Made by a program: the position numbers and the translations under genes
The notes under the pieces: generated by a model
Databases searched by the model: none
What the model saw: only the letters and a program-made list of their open reading frames with translations
What the model was told of the DNA's origin: nothing
Origin: Paenibacillus soyae
Lineage (GTDB): Bacteria; Bacillota; Bacilli; Paenibacillales; Paenibacillaceae
NCBI RefSeq assembly: GCF_024623455.1
Contig: NZ_JANIPJ010000011.1
Span: 1-64,000, forward strand
Reading direction: 5' to 3'
Length of the DNA stretch: 64,000 nucleotides
Part shown: piece by piece, positions 10,584-20,158 of the stretch
Numbering within the stretch: the first letter of the stretch is position 1
Layout: the number at the start of each line of letters is the position of its first letter

Positions 10584-12470
10584 ATGGGTTATGTAGCAGG
10601 CGAATTTGATGTAATCGTCATCGGGGCGGGGCATGCCGGCTGTGAAGCGGCGCTAGCGTCGGCGCGTATGGGCTGCGAGACGCTGCTTCTGACGATTAAC
10701 CTGGATATGGTGGCATTCATGCCTTGCAACCCGTCGATCGGCGGGCCGGCGAAGGGCCACGTTGTACGCGAGATCGACGCGCTTGGCGGCGAGATGGGCC
10801 GCAATATCGATAAAACGTTTATTCAAATGAGGATGCTGAATACGGGCAAGGGTCCTGCGGTTCACGCGCTGCGCGCGCAGGCCGACAAGTTCTCTTATCA
10901 GCATTTGATGAAGAAGACGATCGAGGAGACCCCTCATCTGACGCTTCGCCAAGGGATGGCGGAGGAGCTGATCGTAGAGGATGGCAAATGCGTTGGCATC
11001 GTTACAAAGACGGGCGCGGAATACCGGGCCAAGGCTGTTGTCGTAACGACTGGAACGTATCTGCGCGGCAAAATCATTATGGGCGAGCTGATGTACGAGA
11101 GCGGCCCGAACAACCAGCAGCCTTCCGTCCGTTTGTCCGCAAGCCTCAAGGAGCACGGTCTGGAGCTGATCCGCTTCAAGACCGGCACGCCTCCGCGCGT
11201 GCATAAGGATACGATTGATTTCTCCAAAACGGAGATTCAGCCAGGCGACGAGAAACCGAAGTTCTTCTCCTACGAAACGGAATCCTCGAGCAACGAACAG
11301 CTGCCTTGCTGGCTGACCTATACGTCGGAGAAAACACATCAGATTATTAACGACAATCTTCACCGCGCTCCTATGTTCTCCGGCGCGATCGAAGGTACGG
11401 GACCGCGTTATTGTCCATCAATTGAAGATAAAATCGTACGGTTTGCGGATAAGCCGAAGCATCAGATTTTCCTGGAGCCCGAAGGCAAGCATACGTCCGA
11501 ATACTACGTCCAAGGGTTATCCACAAGCATGCCGGAGGATGTCCAGCTTGATATTTTACGTTCAATCCCAGGATTGGAAAAAGTTGAGATGATGCGTAAC
11601 GGTTATGCGATTGAATACGATGCAGTTATCCCCACTCAGCTTTGGCCTTCGCTCGAGACGAAGAAGGTGGACAGCTTATTCACAGCTGGACAAATAAACG
11701 GAACGTCGGGATATGAGGAAGCTGCTGGCCAAGGCATCATGGCCGGCATTAATGCAGCGCGCAAAGTGCAGGGCAAGGAGCCGGTCATTATTGGCCGTTC
11801 CCAGGGCTATATCGGCGTTATGATCGATGATCTAGTGACGAAGGGGACAAACGATCCTTACCGTCTTCTGACATCTCGTGCCGAATATCGACTGTTGCTT
11901 CGACATGACAATGCGGACCTTAGACTTACCCCTGTCGGTTATGAAATAGGTCTCATTACGGAGGAACGCTATAAGGCCTTCTTGCGTAAGAAAGAATTGG
12001 TCGAGATGGAGGTCGAGCGCCTGCAATCGACGAAGATCAAACCGGATGACGTAGCCGCGATGCTCGAATCCGCTGGATCGGCGCCGCTGACGCAAGGCGG
12101 CGATATTCTGTCCCTCCTCAGAAGACCGGAGGTTACGTACGAGCATTTGGAGACGGTGTCACCAAGTCCGTTCGAATTGACGGATGAGATGAAGGAGCAA
12201 GTCGAAATTCAAATTAAATATGCGGGTTATATCGAAAAGCAGCTTCTTCAGGTCGAACGGTTGAACAAAATGGAGAAGAAGCTCATTCCGGATGATATTA
12301 TTTACGAGGAAGTGAACGGATTAGCGTCGGAAGCGAAACAGAAGCTGAGCGTAATCCGGCCGCTGTCGATCGGGCAAGCGTCGCGTATCGCCGGCGTTAC
12401 GCCAGCCGACATTTCGATTCTGCTCGTATACCTGGAGCATTATAACCGCGTGAAGGCGGCAAGAGGGTAA
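10584..12470 (+). CDS. mnmG: tRNA uridine-modification enzyme MnmG (GidA)
   Basis: FAD-dependent partner of MnmE. The 628 residues begin with the FAD-binding Rossmann motif [14 protein letters not shown] (about residues 12-25). They contain the family signatures [12 protein letters not shown] and TGTPPR and the C-terminal region that contacts MnmE and tRNA. ATG at 10584. It lies between mnmE and rsmG, the standard origin-proximal order. Confidence 0.97.
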   Translation: MGYVAGEFDVIVIGAGHAGCEAALASARMGCETLLLTINLDMVAFMPCNPSIGGPAKGHVVREIDALGGEMGRNIDKTFIQMRMLNTGKGPAVHALRAQADKFSYQHLMKKTIEETPHLTLRQGMAEELIVEDGKCVGIVTKTGAEYRAKAVVVTTGTYLRGKIIMGELMYESGPNNQQPSVRLSASLKEHGLELIRFKTGTPPRVHKDTIDFSKTEIQPGDEKPKFFSYETESSSNEQLPCWLTYTSEKTHQIINDNLHRAPMFSGAIEGTGPRYCPSIEDKIVRFADKPKHQIFLEPEGKHTSEYYVQGLSTSMPEDVQLDILRSIPGLEKVEMMRNGYAIEYDAVIPTQLWPSLETKKVDSLFTAGQINGTSGYEEAAGQGIMAGINAARKVQGKEPVIIGRSQGYIGVMIDDLVTKGTNDPYRLLTSRAEYRLLLRHDNADLRLTPVGYEIGLITEERYKAFLRKKELVEMEVERLQSTKIKPDDVAAMLESAGSAPLTQGGDILSLLRRPEVTYEHLETVSPSPFELTDEMKEQVEIQIKYAGYIEKQLLQVERLNKMEKKLIPDDIIYEEVNGLASEAKQKLSVIRPLSIGQASRIAGVTPADISILLVYLEHYNRVKAARG

Positions 12471-12472
12471 GG

Positions 12473-13195
12473 ATGGATACGACGACGACATGGTTTACCG
12501 CAGCGCTGGAGGAGAAAGGGATTACTCTTTCTCCCCGGCAGCTTGAACAATTCGAAGCCTATTATACGATGCTGGTGGACTGGAACGAACGAATGAATTT
12601 GACCGGCATAACCGAACGCGAAGCCGTCTATGAAAAACATTTTTACGACTCGGTGTCCCTGTCTTTTTTCGTTGATTTAGCCCAAATCCAGACGCTAGCC
12701 GATATTGGTTCGGGAGCGGGCTTTCCGAGTATTCCGCTTAAGATCTGTTATCCGCATCTGAATGTAGTGATCGTAGATTCGCTGAACAAACGGATTGGTT
12801 TCTTGAAAGCACTGGTGGAGGGGCTTGGACTTACTGGCGTAGATTGCGTGCATGGACGAGCCGAAGATGTGTCGAGGCTGCCGCAATATCGGGATTCCTT
12901 CGATCTGGTAACGGCCCGCGCAGTCGCAAGGCTGAACGTATTAAACGAGTTTTGCTTGCCTTTCGTGAAGAAGGGCGGCACATTCGCGGCCATGAAAGGC
13001 GCGCAATCTGATGAAGAGGTGCAGGAAGCGAAGGTCAGCTTCCGAGAATTGAAGGGCAGCTTGAAATCGCAGTTTCAATTCCGTTTGCCTCACGAACTAT
13101 CGGACAGGCATATCGTGTTGGTGGAGAAGGTTGAGGCAACACCGCGCAAGTATCCAAGGAAGGCCGGCACTCCATTGAAGCAGCCGCTTGCCTAA
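12473..13195 (+). CDS. rsmG: 16S rRNA m7G methyltransferase RsmG (GidB)
   Basis: S-adenosylmethionine-dependent methyltransferase for N7 of G527 in 16S rRNA (E. coli numbering). The 240 residues show the SAM motif ADIGSGAGFPSIPLKI near residues 80-95, DSLNKRIGFL, and the RAVA motif near residue 144. The start codon is 2 bp after the mnmG stop, implying one transcript. Streptomycin resistance is linked to loss of this gene in other bacteria; here it looks intact. Confidence 0.95.
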   Translation: MDTTTTWFTAALEEKGITLSPRQLEQFEAYYTMLVDWNERMNLTGITEREAVYEKHFYDSVSLSFFVDLAQIQTLADIGSGAGFPSIPLKICYPHLNVVIVDSLNKRIGFLKALVEGLGLTGVDCVHGRAEDVSRLPQYRDSFDLVTARAVARLNVLNEFCLPFVKKGGTFAAMKGAQSDEEVQEAKVSFRELKGSLKSQFQFRLPHELSDRHIVLVEKVEATPRKYPRKAGTPLKQPLA

Positions 13196-13462
13196 ACGAG
13201 GTATAAGCTAAGCATCGCAGCATGTTCCACGTGAAACATTTTCAACATTCGTTTTTCTGCTTTGTTTTATTAAAATTGTGACAATATCGGGTATTTGGCG
13301 GATTCAAAAGGTCTGTCAAGCAGGATTTCCAACGAATGAAGTCGAATTGAAAGATATAACGAAATTTCCTCTCAATGATGAGCGGGTCTTTCCTTTCGAA
13401 AGAGACCTAAGCAGCATGAGAAAGCTTAGGATTTATCACATGATCGGGTGGTAGTCATCGAT
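13196..13462. other. rsmG-noc intergenic region
   Basis: Contains a parS site (13223-13238) and a hairpin around 13385-13410 (GGTCT...AGACC with a GAAAG-containing arm) shortly before noc. No other feature is apparent. Confidence 0.4.
13223..13238. promoter_or_regulatory. parS: parS centromere-like site
   Basis: TGTTCCACGTGAAACA, one mismatch from the 16-bp Bacillus parS consensus TGTTTCACGTGAAACA, which is bound by ParB. It lies between rsmG and noc, close to oriC. Confidence 0.9.
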
Positions 13463-14281
13463 ATGAAAGAATCATTTTCTCGTTTGTTCGGTTTGACTGA
13501 GCAGCGTTCGGGACAAGAAGAAGTACGGCAAATACCTATTCGCGATATTGATACGAGTCCATTCCAGCCTCGTACCATATTTGACGATGAACGTATTGAA
13601 GAATTGTGTCAGACCATTAAGACTCATGGTGTGATCCAACCGATCGTTGTTCGCGTCCGCAATAATCGATATGAGATCATTGCAGGGGAGAGACGTTGGC
13701 GTGCCGTCACGAAGCTTGGTTATGAAACCATTCCAGCCATCGTGCGCGAGTTTAATGATTCTCAAACAGCTTCCATAGCCCTTATCGAAAACTTGCAGCG
13801 TGAAAATTTGACGGCTATCGAAGAAGCGATTGCTTATCAGAAGCTAATCGAGTTGCATCAGCTTACACAAGAAAGTCTGGCGCAGCGACTAGGTAAAAGT
13901 CAATCGACGATCGCGAATAAGCTGCGACTCCTCGCACTTCCTGAATCCATAAAGCTGGCACTCATGGAACGTAAGATTACGGAACGACATGCAAGAGCTC
14001 TGCTGTCGCTTGATTCAGAAGAGCTTCAACTGAAGGTTCTGGAAGAGATCATTACGAAGGACCTGAACGTGAAGCAAACGGAAGTACGGATAGCCTTCCT
14101 GAAAGAGTCGGCAAAGGCCAAAAAGGCTAAGCGAATTTCCTTTACAAAGGATGTCCGTCTTGCCTTGAACACAATCAGGCAGTCGATTGAGATGGTCTCG
14201 GGATCCGGCTTGCAGATCAAGACCAATGAGAAAGATCATGAGGATCATTACGAAATCGTGATTCAAATACCAAAGCGTTAG
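13463..14281 (+). CDS. noc: Nucleoid occlusion protein Noc
   Basis: ParB-family DNA-binding protein that keeps the division septum off the nucleoid. About 272 residues starting [15 protein letters not shown], the Noc-type opening. The ParB/Srx domain shows [12 protein letters not shown] and [16 protein letters not shown], followed by an HTH ([23 protein letters not shown]). The ATG at 13463 has GGGTGGT upstream and is preferred over the GTG at 13448. It is assigned Noc rather than ParB because the true parB follows soj at 15135. Confidence 0.9.
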   Translation: MKESFSRLFGLTEQRSGQEEVRQIPIRDIDTSPFQPRTIFDDERIEELCQTIKTHGVIQPIVVRVRNNRYEIIAGERRWRAVTKLGYETIPAIVREFNDSQTASIALIENLQRENLTAIEEAIAYQKLIELHQLTQESLAQRLGKSQSTIANKLRLLALPESIKLALMERKITERHARALLSLDSEELQLKVLEEIITKDLNVKQTEVRIAFLKESAKAKKAKRISFTKDVRLALNTIRQSIEMVSGSGLQIKTNEKDHEDHYEIVIQIPKR

Positions 14282-14380
14282 CCATTATTCCTTTCAAATT
14301 ATTGAACTTTAGGTGCCGCCTTCACTGAAGGCGGCGATGCCATTTGTACAAAAGTTTCACTCATGAGGTGACGGAGAAAA

Positions 14381-15154
14381 GTGTCGAAAATTATTGCAAT
14401 TGCAAACCAGAAAGGCGGTGTCGGGAAAACGACAACGTCTGTCAATCTTGCGGCTTGTCTCGCTTCGTTAGGAAAAAAAGTACTGCTCGTCGATATAGAT
14501 CCTCAAGGTAACACGACTAGCGGTTTGGGCATAAACAAAGCGGATGTTTCGAATTGTATATATGATGTATTGATTAATGATATTCATCCGAATGAGGCGA
14601 TGGTGGAGTCAAGCGTGCCTGGTTTGAAGGTCATTCCGGCCACGATACAATTGGCCGGTGCGGAGATCGAACTTGTGCCGACAATTTCGAGAGAGCTGAG
14701 ACTCAAAAAGTCGCTTCATATGGTTAAAAATCAATTTGACTACATTTTAATTGATTGTCCGCCTTCGCTTGGCATATTAACGATAAATTCGTTGACAGCT
14801 GCGGATTCCGTGCTTATCCCAATTCAATGCGAATATTATGCCCTAGAGGGATTGAGCCAGCTCTTGAATACGGTGCGGCTCGTACAAAAACATCTAAATA
14901 CAACTCTGCAAATTGAGGGGGTCCTGCTGACGATGCTCGACGCTAGGACGAACCTTGGCATACAAGTAATCGAAGAAGTGAAGAAGTATTTCCAACAAAA
15001 GGTGTACCAAACCATTATCCCACGCAATGTGCGACTGAGCGAAGCACCGTCCCATGGACAAGCTATTATCACATACGATCCGAGGTCAAAAGGTGCGGAA
15101 GTTTATACTGAACTTGCGAAGGAAGTGATTACGTATGAGCAAGCGGCTAGGTAG
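14381..15154 (+). CDS. soj: Chromosome-partition ATPase ParA (Soj)
   Basis: Walker-type ATPase that works with ParB/parS in origin segregation and regulates DnaA in Bacillus. The 257 residues carry the deviant Walker [15 protein letters not shown] near residues 11-24, [10 protein letters not shown] (A') and IDCPPSLG (Walker B). GTG start at 14381. It overlaps parB by 20 bp. A hairpin at about 14313-14334 (GCCGCCTT/GAAGGCGGC) lies between noc and soj. Confidence 0.96.
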   Translation: MSKIIAIANQKGGVGKTTTSVNLAACLASLGKKVLLVDIDPQGNTTSGLGINKADVSNCIYDVLINDIHPNEAMVESSVPGLKVIPATIQLAGAEIELVPTISRELRLKKSLHMVKNQFDYILIDCPPSLGILTINSLTAADSVLIPIQCEYYALEGLSQLLNTVRLVQKHLNTTLQIEGVLLTMLDARTNLGIQVIEEVKKYFQQKVYQTIIPRNVRLSEAPSHGQAIITYDPRSKGAEVYTELAKEVITYEQAAR

Positions 15155-15986
15155 AGGCCTTGATGCATTAATCCCTTCATTGTCTGTGAGTGACGACGAT
15201 AAAGTTATTGAAGTACCGTTAACTCAGCTACGTCCCAACCCATATCAACCGCGTAAATCGTTCGACGAGGATTCCATTAAGGAACTGGCGGAATCGATCA
15301 AACAACATGGCGTAATCCAGCCGATTATCGTTCGTACGGTATTGAAAGGCTATGAGATTATTGCCGGCGAACGCCGATTCCGCGCATCGCAATATTGCGG
15401 GAATACAACGATTCCGGCCGTTGTTCGGACGTTTACGGACCAGCAGGTCATGGAAATCGCGTTGATCGAAAATCTGCAGCGTGAAGATTTGAACGCATTG
15501 GAAGTCGCCGTTGCTTATCAGGCCTTGATGGATAAGTTTAGTTTGACTCAAGAAGAGCTAAGCCTCAAAGTGGGGAAGTCACGGTCGCATATTGCTAACT
15601 TCGTTCGTCTACTTTCGCTGCCGGCAGAGATTAAGGATTATGTTTCACGTGGAACAATTTCCATGGGACATGCTCGCGCTCTTGCGGGCGTGAAGGAACA
15701 GAAGCTTCAAATGGAGCTTGCGGAGCAGACGGTGAGCGCCGAGTGGAGCGTACGCGAGTTAGAGGACGCGATTCAGAAGCTGGACTCTAGACAGGTGCCC
15801 GAACAGAAGACTCAAAAGCAAAAGAAAAGGGATCCGTATATTGAATCGTTGGAGGAAACTCTCCGTGAACGATTCAAGACAACGGTGAAGATTAAGCAGC
15901 AGAAGGATAAAGGGAAAATTGAGCTCCAATACTATAATAAACAGGACTTGGAAAGACTGCTCGATTTGCTTCAGTTAATGGCTTGA
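15135..15986 (+). CDS. parB: Chromosome-partition protein ParB (Spo0J)
   Basis: CTP-dependent DNA clamp that loads at parS. The 283 residues start [16 protein letters not shown], the family opening. They contain the GERRFRAS CTPase motif near residue 77, [16 protein letters not shown], and an HTH ([23 protein letters not shown]). The start lies inside soj, giving coupled translation. A parS site is embedded in its coding sequence (15641-15656), as in B. subtilis spo0J. Confidence 0.97.
   Translation: MSKRLGRGLDALIPSLSVSDDDKVIEVPLTQLRPNPYQPRKSFDEDSIKELAESIKQHGVIQPIIVRTVLKGYEIIAGERRFRASQYCGNTTIPAVVRTFTDQQVMEIALIENLQREDLNALEVAVAYQALMDKFSLTQEELSLKVGKSRSHIANFVRLLSLPAEIKDYVSRGTISMGHARALAGVKEQKLQMELAEQTVSAEWSVRELEDAIQKLDSRQVPEQKTQKQKKRDPYIESLEETLRERFKTTVKIKQQKDKGKIELQYYNKQDLERLLDLLQLMA
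15641..15656. promoter_or_regulatory. parS: parS site within parB
   Basis: TGTTTCACGTGGAACA, one mismatch from the consensus 16-mer, lies in the parB reading frame and encodes part of VSRGT. Confidence 0.9.
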
Positions 15987-16023
15987 TTCAAGGCAATTAT
16001 AGTTAATAATAGACCAATTGGAC

Positions 16024-16078
16024 ATGGCATATCGAAGTTGTAATCTTTCGGTTGAAGGATTAAACTAAGATATGCCAT
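16024..16078 (+). terminator. Long hairpin after parB
   Basis: ATGGCATATC (16024-16033) pairs with GATATGCCAT (16069-16078). The arms continue into a second paired segment capped near TCGG. The tail is only moderately T-rich, so termination is likely but not certain. Confidence 0.5.
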
Positions 16079-16109
16079 TGTTGATTTCGGGGTAGGAGAG
16101 GTGTATTAG

Positions 16110-17282
16110 ATGACAGAAGTGAGCAAGCCGTATATCTATTTGGATCATGCAGCCACGTCTTGGCCGAAGCCCCCAGCAGTGACGGAAGCCGTTATGAAAG
16201 CGATGCTTCATGATGCCGCTAATCCAGGGAGGGGCAGCCATGCCATGGCCGTCCGGGCAAGCCGTATATTGTTCGATACAAGAAAGCATATAGCCAAATT
16301 GTTCAATATACGCAATCCGAATGATATTGCCTTCACGTCGAATACGACGATGTCACTCAATATGGCGATCAAAGGATGGGTCAAACCGGGTGATCATGTT
16401 ATTGCAACGTCGGTAGAGCATAATTCAGTACGCCGGCCATTGTATTATCTGGAACATCAGATGCAGCTAGAAGTTTCCTACATTGAGTCAGACGCAGCGG
16501 GCAAAATAAAGGTGGAAAACGTAGAAAACGCCATTCAGTCGAATACCACGCTAATTATCGTCAACCATAGCTCGAACTTGCTTGGGACAATCCTCCCGGT
16601 TGCCGAGATTGGAGCGCTAGCCAAGAAGCATGGTGTAAAGCTGCTCGTGGATGCCGCGCAGAGTGCCGGTATCATCCCTGTAGACGTACAGGGGATGGGG
16701 ATTCATATGCTGGCATTCCCAGGACATAAAGGACTGCTGGGTCCGCAAGGAACTGGAGGTTTGTACATTGCTCCGGATATGGAGCTGGAGCCCTTGCTGC
16801 ATGGAGGCACAGGGAGCCAGTCGGAGGCGCCGCATCAGCCGCTTGTCCGTCCTGATCGGTACGAAGCAGGGACTCAGAACACGCCGGGCTTAGCGGGCTT
16901 GCTGGAGGGCGTAAAACACGTTGCAATGCAAGGGGTAGACAACATCTATGAGCACGAATGGGGGCTTACCCAGCGCCTAATGGAGGGCCTATGTGAGGTC
17001 CAAGGCGTGCATCTGTTGGGGCCGCCGCGCGGGGAAGCCAGGACAGGTATTGTCGCGCTTCATATTGACGGAATAGACCCGTCAGAGCTGTCATTTATTC
17101 TGGATCAGCATTATCAGATCGCCGTCAGGGCCGGCTTTCATTGTACGCCGCTGGCGCATGCCGCAGCAGGCACTTCATCAACAGGGGCCGTTCGAGCTAG
17201 CGTGGGAGCATCAACCACTGCTGATGAAGTAGATGCGTTTGTCCTAGCCATAAAGGAGATCAGAGAGCAATATCGCATATAG
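16110..17282 (+). CDS. Class V aminotransferase / cysteine desulfurase-like protein
   Basis: PLP-dependent fold-type I enzyme of 390 residues. The N-terminus YIYLDHAATSWPKPPAV and the central FPGHKGLLGPQGTGGLYI, with the predicted PLP-binding Lys, place it near the SufS/CsdA group. A conserved Cys is present in AGFHCTPLAHAA near residue 342, consistent with a persulfide-forming site. No SUF or ISC partner genes are nearby, so the sulfur acceptor is unknown. ATG at 16110 follows GTAGGAGAGG. Confidence 0.85.
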   Translation: MTEVSKPYIYLDHAATSWPKPPAVTEAVMKAMLHDAANPGRGSHAMAVRASRILFDTRKHIAKLFNIRNPNDIAFTSNTTMSLNMAIKGWVKPGDHVIATSVEHNSVRRPLYYLEHQMQLEVSYIESDAAGKIKVENVENAIQSNTTLIIVNHSSNLLGTILPVAEIGALAKKHGVKLLVDAAQSAGIIPVDVQGMGIHMLAFPGHKGLLGPQGTGGLYIAPDMELEPLLHGGTGSQSEAPHQPLVRPDRYEAGTQNTPGLAGLLEGVKHVAMQGVDNIYEHEWGLTQRLMEGLCEVQGVHLLGPPRGEARTGIVALHIDGIDPSELSFILDQHYQIAVRAGFHCTPLAHAAAGTSSTGAVRASVGASTTADEVDAFVLAIKEIREQYRI

Positions 17283-17296
17283 GGGATGGGAATGGA

Positions 17297-17779
17297 ATGG
17301 ACGAGTGGTACTTGGAACCCGTATTTTTCGCAATAGTCGCAGTCGCATTAGTTGTACTTCTGTTAATCATTTGGTTATCGGTTCTAGGATCACGATTAAA
17401 GAAGCTTAGGAAGCAATACGTTGCCGTTATGGGGAACACGGGCATAACCAATATCGAAGATGTCGTTGTGGAAATGAAGGGACAGATAGAGGCACAGCGT
17501 AATCGAATTGAAACGCTGCAGCATCAATTGCAGACGGTACAGAGCGCATTGCCGCACATGAAGTCGAAGCTTGGTATTATTCGATACAATGCCTTTTCGG
17601 ATGGCGGCAGCGATCTCAGCTTCTCTCTAGCCATTATGAACGACGAGAAGGACGGAGCTGTATTCTCGGGATTGCATAGCCGGGATAACACCTACGTGTA
17701 CGCGAAGCCGATTGAGAAAGGACAGTCTTCTTATCCTTTAACGCCGGAAGAACGTAAAGCGATCGAAATCGCCAAATAA
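17297..17779 (+). CDS. DUF4446 family membrane-anchored protein
   Basis: 160 residues. One N-terminal transmembrane helix (about residues 8-28) is followed by a coiled-coil segment (about 48-80) and a conserved C-terminal part (VRYNAF-like IIRYNAFSDGGSDLSFSLAIM), the pattern of DUF4446. It lies 14 bp after the class V aminotransferase and in the same direction. Function is unknown. Confidence 0.8.
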   Translation: MDEWYLEPVFFAIVAVALVVLLLIIWLSVLGSRLKKLRKQYVAVMGNTGITNIEDVVVEMKGQIEAQRNRIETLQHQLQTVQSALPHMKSKLGIIRYNAFSDGGSDLSFSLAIMNDEKDGAVFSGLHSRDNTYVYAKPIEKGQSSYPLTPEERKAIEIAK

Positions 17780-17783
17780 CGTT

Positions 17784-18386
17784 CTAATCGGATGCGGCTG
17801 CCTGATCTCGAGCGGTAGTCGTGATATGCGCGTAGTTGGCGATGGCGGTATAGAGGCTTGTCGCGATTACATCGGACATTCTCATCACTAAATGAAGTCT
17901 AGTGTTCTGGAGCACAAAATACTCCATAAAGCCGCCAACGTTCACGATGCCCGTCACATGAATATCTCCGACTGGAGGAAGCTCCTTGTTCACGCCGGCT
18001 CCTGGACGGACGGGACCCTCCCCAATCTGAATGCAGCCGACGCTGGACACTTGACCCAAACAAGCATCGATTCCGATGATGAAAGGGTTGGCGTACCTGC
18101 GCTTAATTTCTAGCAGCGTATCTTCCAAATTCATGGCGTGCACGGGTTCTTCCAAAGTCCCGTAAAGATGAAAGTGGGGGCTGCGGTATTTCTGAAGGGC
18201 CGTTCCAATTAGAGGGCCTAATGCATCACCGGTGGAACGGTCCGTTCCGATGCAGACGACGACAATGGGACGATTCATTGGAACCTCCATCAGAAAGCCG
18301 GAGAGACGGTTCACAAGCATTCCTACGATGCCCGAGGTGGTGTAGGGCACCTTGAATGGAGCTTCTTTCATAAATGGCAGTTTCAT
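17784..18386 (-). CDS. yyaC: Spore protease-like protein YyaC
   Basis: 200-residue DUF1256 protein resembling the germination protease Gpr fold and conserved in endospore formers. Visible are VVCIGTDRSTGDALGPLIG near residues 43-61 and IGIDACLGQVSSVGCIQ near 103-119. It is encoded against its neighbours, as in other Bacillales near parB. In B. subtilis the gene is sporulation-associated; the substrate is not established. Confidence 0.88.
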   Translation of the reverse strand: MKLPFMKEAPFKVPYTTSGIVGMLVNRLSGFLMEVPMNRPIVVVCIGTDRSTGDALGPLIGTALQKYRSPHFHLYGTLEEPVHAMNLEDTLLEIKRRYANPFIIGIDACLGQVSSVGCIQIGEGPVRPGAGVNKELPPVGDIHVTGIVNVGGFMEYFVLQNTRLHLVMRMSDVIATSLYTAIANYAHITTTARDQAAASD

Positions 18387-18487
18387 AGAATCCCTCCCAT
18401 TAACGCTTATATGATACTAGTATATGGATGGGACAACCATTTTATACTTGGTTGCGCAGGAAAGTTGGATGAAAGGGGCGAAAGGCA

Positions 18488-18739
18488 ATGCTGCTCATTG
18501 CATTTGATTCGACGCAGCAAGCGCTGCGCGCGGAAATGCTGCTCGAATACGCGGAGATCGAGATCGATATATGTCCGACGCCAAAGGAAATAACGGCGGG
18601 TTGTGCCTTGTCTATACATTTTCCGGAGGAAGACTTGCATACGGTGAAAGAGGTGATTGTACAAGAATCGGTAGAGATAAGGGGGATCTTTAAGCCAAGC
18701 AATCAAGGCTACGATGAAGTACAGCTAGGAATAAGCTAG
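18488..18739 (+). CDS. DUF3343 family protein
   Basis: 83-residue protein starting MLLIAFDSTQQALRAEMLL, with CPTPKEITAGCALSI around residues 29-43. This cysteine-containing motif is typical of DUF3343, proposed as a Se/S carrier-like family because of its association with class V aminotransferases. One such enzyme is encoded about 1.2 kb upstream, which supports but does not prove a sulfur-relay role. Confidence 0.75.
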   Translation: MLLIAFDSTQQALRAEMLLEYAEIEIDICPTPKEITAGCALSIHFPEEDLHTVKEVIVQESVEIRGIFKPSNQGYDEVQLGIS

Positions 18740-18758
18740 GAATGGGGTTGATTGCGCC

Positions 18759-19613
18759 ATGATGGATTGGTTAGACAGTTCAATTGCAGCAGTAAAGAAT
18801 AAAGAAATGTGGGGAGCATTCGGCATAGCCGTACTTCGGATGACCATTATATTGGTGGCCAGTCGGGTCGCCTTATGGATCTTACATAAATCGATAGATC
18901 GAATCATGCTCGAGCGCGCGAGCAAGTATACGGCGAGTCAAGCTAGAAGAATGACAACGGTAGGCAAGCTGCTTCGTAACGTAACCGCCTATATCGTTTA
19001 TTTTATAGCGATTATGCTCGTATTATCGGAGATTGGAATTAATCTTGGACCGCTCCTTGCAGGGGCAGGGGTTGTAGGCTTGGCCATCGGTTTCGGCGCC
19101 CAAAGTTTGGTCAAGGATGTAATAACGGGCTTCTTCATTATCCTGGAGGATCAATTCGCGGTAGGGGATGTCATTCAAACCGGGCAGTTCAAAGGAACGG
19201 TAGAGGTTATAGGACTGCGCACGACGAAAATATTAAGCTGGACCGGCGAAGTGCATATTGTGCCGAATGGGATGATTAATGAGGTTACCAACTTTTCCGT
19301 AAACAACTCGCTTGCGGTTGTCGACGTATCGGTTGCGTATGAATCCAACGTGGATCAAGCGATGCAGATTATTACCGATACGATGAAGGAGCTGAAGCAC
19401 GACGATCTGGTGAAGGAGCCGCAGGTGTTGGGCGTGCAGCTTATGAACGCATCGGGCGTGACCATTCGCGTTATTGCGGAATGCAGGCCGAATACGCATC
19501 CCGTGGTCGCTCGTGCGATCAATAAAGAGATGAAAGAGGCCTTCGATCGTAACGGAATCGAAATTCCATATCCGCGTATGGTGACGTATCAGAGGAGCAT
19601 GAAGGAGGGATAG
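18759..19613 (+). CDS. Small-conductance mechanosensitive channel (MscS family)
   Basis: 284 residues with N-terminal membrane helices. The pore-lining TM3 (about residues 90-125) has the Gly/Ala-rich pattern LAGAGVVGLAIGFGAQSLVKD typical of MscS, followed by the beta domain (EDQFAVGDVIQTGQFKGTVE) and a cytoplasmic alpha/beta domain. It resembles B. subtilis YkuT. Such channels release solutes on hypo-osmotic shock. DUF951 follows 3 bp later. Confidence 0.92.
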   Translation: MMDWLDSSIAAVKNKEMWGAFGIAVLRMTIILVASRVALWILHKSIDRIMLERASKYTASQARRMTTVGKLLRNVTAYIVYFIAIMLVLSEIGINLGPLLAGAGVVGLAIGFGAQSLVKDVITGFFIILEDQFAVGDVIQTGQFKGTVEVIGLRTTKILSWTGEVHIVPNGMINEVTNFSVNNSLAVVDVSVAYESNVDQAMQIITDTMKELKHDDLVKEPQVLGVQLMNASGVTIRVIAECRPNTHPVVARAINKEMKEAFDRNGIEIPYPRMVTYQRSMKEG

Positions 19614-19616
19614 AGG

Positions 19617-19838
19617 ATGGAGCGGAAGCAGTTCGAGCTCGGGGATATCGTGATGATGAAGAAGCAGCATCCATGCGGGACGAACGAGATGGAGATTATC
19701 CGGATGGGGATGGATATCCGCATCAAGTGCGTGGGCTGTAAACACAGCGTCCTCATTCCAAGGGTGAAGTTCGAGAAAAACATGAAAAAGGTGCTGCGCT
19801 CCAAAGCAAGCGAAGAGGGAGAGCAAACGGCGGAATAG
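19617..19838 (+). CDS. DUF951 family protein
   Basis: 73-residue basic protein with the family pattern LGDIVMMKKQHPCGTNEME, then MDIRIKCVGCKHSVLIPR. Conserved cysteines (CVGC) suggest metal or nucleic-acid binding. It is commonly found beside mscS in Bacillota, as here. Function unknown. Confidence 0.85.
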   Translation: MERKQFELGDIVMMKKQHPCGTNEMEIIRMGMDIRIKCVGCKHSVLIPRVKFEKNMKKVLRSKASEEGEQTAE

Positions 19839-19876
19839 TCCCTATAAAAAGATGAAAAAAACATCACCGGACAGGC

Positions 19877-19905
19877 TTGCATTGGAACGAGTTATCTGAT
19901 ATATT
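19877..19905 (+). promoter_or_regulatory. Promoter of tRNA-Ser
   Basis: TTGCAT at 19877-19882, a 17-bp spacer, and TATATT at 19900-19905, ending 10 bp before the tRNA 5' end. Confidence 0.6.
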
Positions 19906-19915
19906 ATTACTTACT

Positions 19916-20006
19916 GGAGAGGTACCCAAGAGGCCCAAGGGGGCTGACTCGAAATCAGCTAGGCGTGTCAAAGCGTGCGTGGGTTCGAATCCCACCCTCT
20001 CCGCCA
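19916..20006 (+). tRNA. trnS: tRNA-Ser (anticodon CGA)
   Basis: 91 nt with encoded CCA. Acceptor stem GGAGAGG pairs with CCTCTCC, discriminator G. The anticodon stem GCTGA/TCAGC closes the loop CTCGAAA, giving anticodon CGA (codon UCG). A long variable arm marks a class II tRNA, and the T-loop GGTTCGAATCC is present. The 3' part from 19945 is the left copy of the 64-bp att repeat, so the gene was rebuilt by integration of the element. Confidence 0.96.
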
Positions 20007-20008
20007 CT
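19945..20008 (+). repeat. attL: attL: 64-bp direct repeat
   Basis: Runs from the anticodon stem of tRNA-Ser to 2 nt past the encoded CCA, and is identical base for base to 37617-37680. Typical tyrosine-recombinase target in a tRNA 3' half. Confidence 0.95.
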
Positions 20009-20087
20009 TCCCGAAATCGCCCGTCATTACGCGGTTTCAGTACGAAATGTGGGCCGGAAGCAACCCGTAAATACATACGTTAGTGTG

Positions 20088-20118
20088 CTAACTGATTCCG
20101 TTAGACCTAACTGATTCG
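20088..20118. promoter_or_regulatory. Candidate integrase arm-type sites
   Basis: CTAACTGATTC occurs at 20088-20098 and again at 20107-20117, 19 bp apart, between attL and the integrase gene. The complement of its core (CGAATCAGT) occurs at 37542-37550 near attR. Direct repeats in this position are typical integrase arm sites. Confidence 0.5.
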
Positions 20119-20158
20119 ATCCTTCTACGTCAATAATGCGTAGGGGGATTTTTTCGTT

